A stretch of 6,318 nucleotides of DNA from an uncultured Ruminococcus sp. (GTDB lineage: Bacteria > Bacillota > Clostridia > Oscillospirales > CAG-272), in the NCBI GenBank assembly GCA_902778205.1, contig CACYWX010000194.1, positions 1-6,318 on the forward strand. The letters are read 5' to 3'. Shown here piece by piece: positions 5,019 through 6,318 of the stretch. A program made the translations under genes and the position numbers. The notes below the pieces were generated by a model. It was not told where the DNA came from and did no database searches. It saw only the letters and a program-made list of their open reading frames with translations. How positions within the stretch are numbered: the first letter of the stretch is position 1; every line of letters starts with the position of its first letter.

Positions 5019-6318
5019 ATGAAGCTGCGATCCATTCTTTCCCTGCTTCTGGCGGCCGGGATGCTGGTCTCCTGTTCCACCGCCGGTCCGAATACCCCTG
5101 AGGAAACCGCGCAGACCGGTCCCGCCTCTGTCACGCCCGAAGCGGAGGCCGCCGGGGAGGACGCCGAGACCACGGACGGCCGGGAGGCTTACGCGCCGCA
5201 GCTGCCCGAGCGGAACTACGACGGATACACCTTCCGCATCATGTCCCGGGATGACAGCATGCACACCTATCCCGTCCACACGCGCGATCTGATTGCCGAG
5301 GAGCAGACCGGGGAGGCGCTGCACGACGCGGTTTTTGCCCGCAACGCACAGATCGAGGACCAGCTCGGCATCAAGATTACGATTTTCACCGAGAACGAAA
5401 CCGTGAGCGAGACCACCCCCAACAATCTGGTGGAGGCCTCGGTAATGGCGGACAGCGACAAATACGACATGCTGGCCACCCACATGATCTACGGAGCCAA
5501 CTCCGCCGTCAAGCATGTTTTCCTGAACTTCCGCGACCTTGAGTATACCGACTATTCGAAGCCATACTGGAACCCCGCGGCACAGGCGGCCTTCTCGGTG
5601 GTCGCCGTATCATTCAAAACACAGTCCGACTTCTGCTTCAGCTCCAACGACAACACCCAATGCATGGTGTTCAACAAGAAGCTGGCGGAGGACTTCGGCG
5701 TGGGCGACCTGTACAGCATGATCCATGAGGGCACGTGGACAAACGACGCGTTCAGCACCATTGCCGAGAGCGTGGCCATCGACGCCAACGGTGACGGCAA
5801 GATGACCGAGGATGATGTGTTCGGCTACTTCATCGGAGGTACGAGCGGACTGATCAATTTCCTCTTCGCCGCCGACCTGCATGTCACCGCCAAGGACGAG
5901 GAAAACGTCCCCTATCTCGACCTGATGTCCGAGCGCACCGTCTCGGTGTTCGAATGGGCCTACAAACTGGCGCACGCGGACTGCTCCTATACCGTCTCCT
6001 CCTGGGTCAGCCCGGACGTGCCGCGCATCTTCGGAGCGGATCACGCGCTGTTCATGACCACGCAGGTGGGTGTGATCGAGGATCTGCGGGAGATGGAGGC
6101 GGACTTCGGCGTGCTGCCCTACCCGAAATGGGACGAGCAGCAGCAGAACTACGGACACTATGTGGACGGACACGCGACGCTTATGGCGATTCCCAAGACC
6201 TGCCGCGATCTGGAGCGCGAGGGGATCTTTCTTGAGGCGATTTCCTACGAGTCCTATCTCTCCTGCCTGCCGGTGTATTACGACGTTCTGATGACGAAGA
6301 AGAACGTGCGCGACGAGC
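5019..6318 (+). CDS. Extracellular solute-binding lipoprotein of an ABC sugar importer (C-terminus outside window)
   Basis: The frame is open for 433 residues to the window edge. It starts at ATG 5019 with GGAGG (5009-5013) placed 5 nt upstream. Residues 1-19 form a lipoprotein signal: basic MKLR, a Leu/Ala-rich stretch, then the lipobox LVSC with Cys19 as the lipid anchor. A low-complexity Ala/Glu/Thr/Pro linker (about 20-65) follows, as expected for tethering to the outer face of the membrane. From NYDGYTFRIM (66-75) the protein resembles family-1 extracellular solute-binding proteins, which capture sugars or oligosaccharides for an ABC permease. Residues 255-266 (DANGDGKMTEDD) fit a canonical EF-hand calcium loop (Asp255, Asn257, Asp259, Thr263, Asp266). 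Usual members have roughly 430-550 residues, so little may be missing. Permease genes would be expected beyond 6318. The ligand is not determined. Confidence 0.87.
   Translation, partial: MKLRSILSLLLAAGMLVSCSTAGPNTPEETAQTGPASVTPEAEAAGEDAETTDGREAYAPQLPERNYDGYTFRIMSRDDSMHTYPVHTRDLIAEEQTGEALHDAVFARNAQIEDQLGIKITIFTENETVSETTPNNLVEASVMADSDKYDMLATHMIYGANSAVKHVFLNFRDLEYTDYSKPYWNPAAQAAFSVVAVSFKTQSDFCFSSNDNTQCMVFNKKLAEDFGVGDLYSMIHEGTWTNDAFSTIAESVAIDANGDGKMTEDDVFGYFIGGTSGLINFLFAADLHVTAKDEENVPYLDLMSERTVSVFEWAYKLAHADCSYTVSSWVSPDVPRIFGADHALFMTTQVGVIEDLREMEADFGVLPYPKWDEQQQNYGHYVDGHATLMAIPKTCRDLEREGIFLEAISYESYLSCLPVYYDVLMTKKNVRDE

Noticed and set aside
5610..6173. Minus-strand 187-codon frame opposite the solute-binding protein
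   Set aside because: It is antisense to a well-supported lipoprotein gene, has no ribosome binding site I can see and no recognisable domain.

Overview
The window is a visibly GC-rich piece of bacterial DNA. It is most likely from a member of the Clostridia (Bacillota), probably gut-associated. The grounds are strong sigma-A-type promoters with exact 17-bp spacers, GGAGG ribosome binding sites 5 nt before the start codon, and a lipid-anchored extracellular sugar-binding protein of the type that is abundant in Clostridia. No rRNA or phylogenetic marker gene is present, so this placement is an inference.

Layout. (1) Positions 1-1126, minus strand: the N-terminal 374 residues of a lysophospholipid (PlsC/LPLAT-like) acyltransferase joined to a four-cysteine zinc ribbon and a further C-terminal region; the gene leaves the window. 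(2) Positions 1127-1333: an intergenic region with two divergent promoters. (3) Positions 1334-1879, plus strand: a hexapeptide-repeat (left-handed beta-helix) acetyltransferase. It overlaps by 14 nt (4) a heparinase II/III-family polysaccharide or oligosaccharide lyase starting at 1866. (5) Positions 3966-4037: a convergent intergenic region holding a terminator-like hairpin. (6) Positions 4038-4829, minus strand: a PHP-domain metal-dependent phosphoesterase. (7) Positions 4830-5018: a second divergent promoter region, with a 10-bp palindrome between the two -35 boxes. (8) Positions 5019-6318, plus strand: the N-terminal 433 residues of a lipoprotein extracellular solute-binding protein for an ABC sugar importer; the gene leaves the window.

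The most notable observation is that the heparinase reading frame meets a TGA at 3699-3701, just before its natural C-terminus, and then stays open in the same frame for 87 more codons to TAA at 3963-3965. Those 87 codons read as the expected C-terminal end of the lyase, and the TGA sits where a Trp (TGG) would fit. This is either a single-base nonsense mutation or assembly error, or a case of stop-codon readthrough or recoding. TGA acts as a normal stop for two neighbouring genes, so genome-wide reassignment is unlikely.

Functionally, the plus-strand acetyltransferase-lyase pair and the solute-binding lipoprotein suggest uptake and intracellular breakdown of (possibly acetylated) acidic oligosaccharides. 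The PHP phosphoesterase is transcribed divergently from the binding protein. The acyltransferase points to membrane lipid metabolism and appears unrelated. I found no tRNA, rRNA, CRISPR array, insertion sequence or new multi-gene system.
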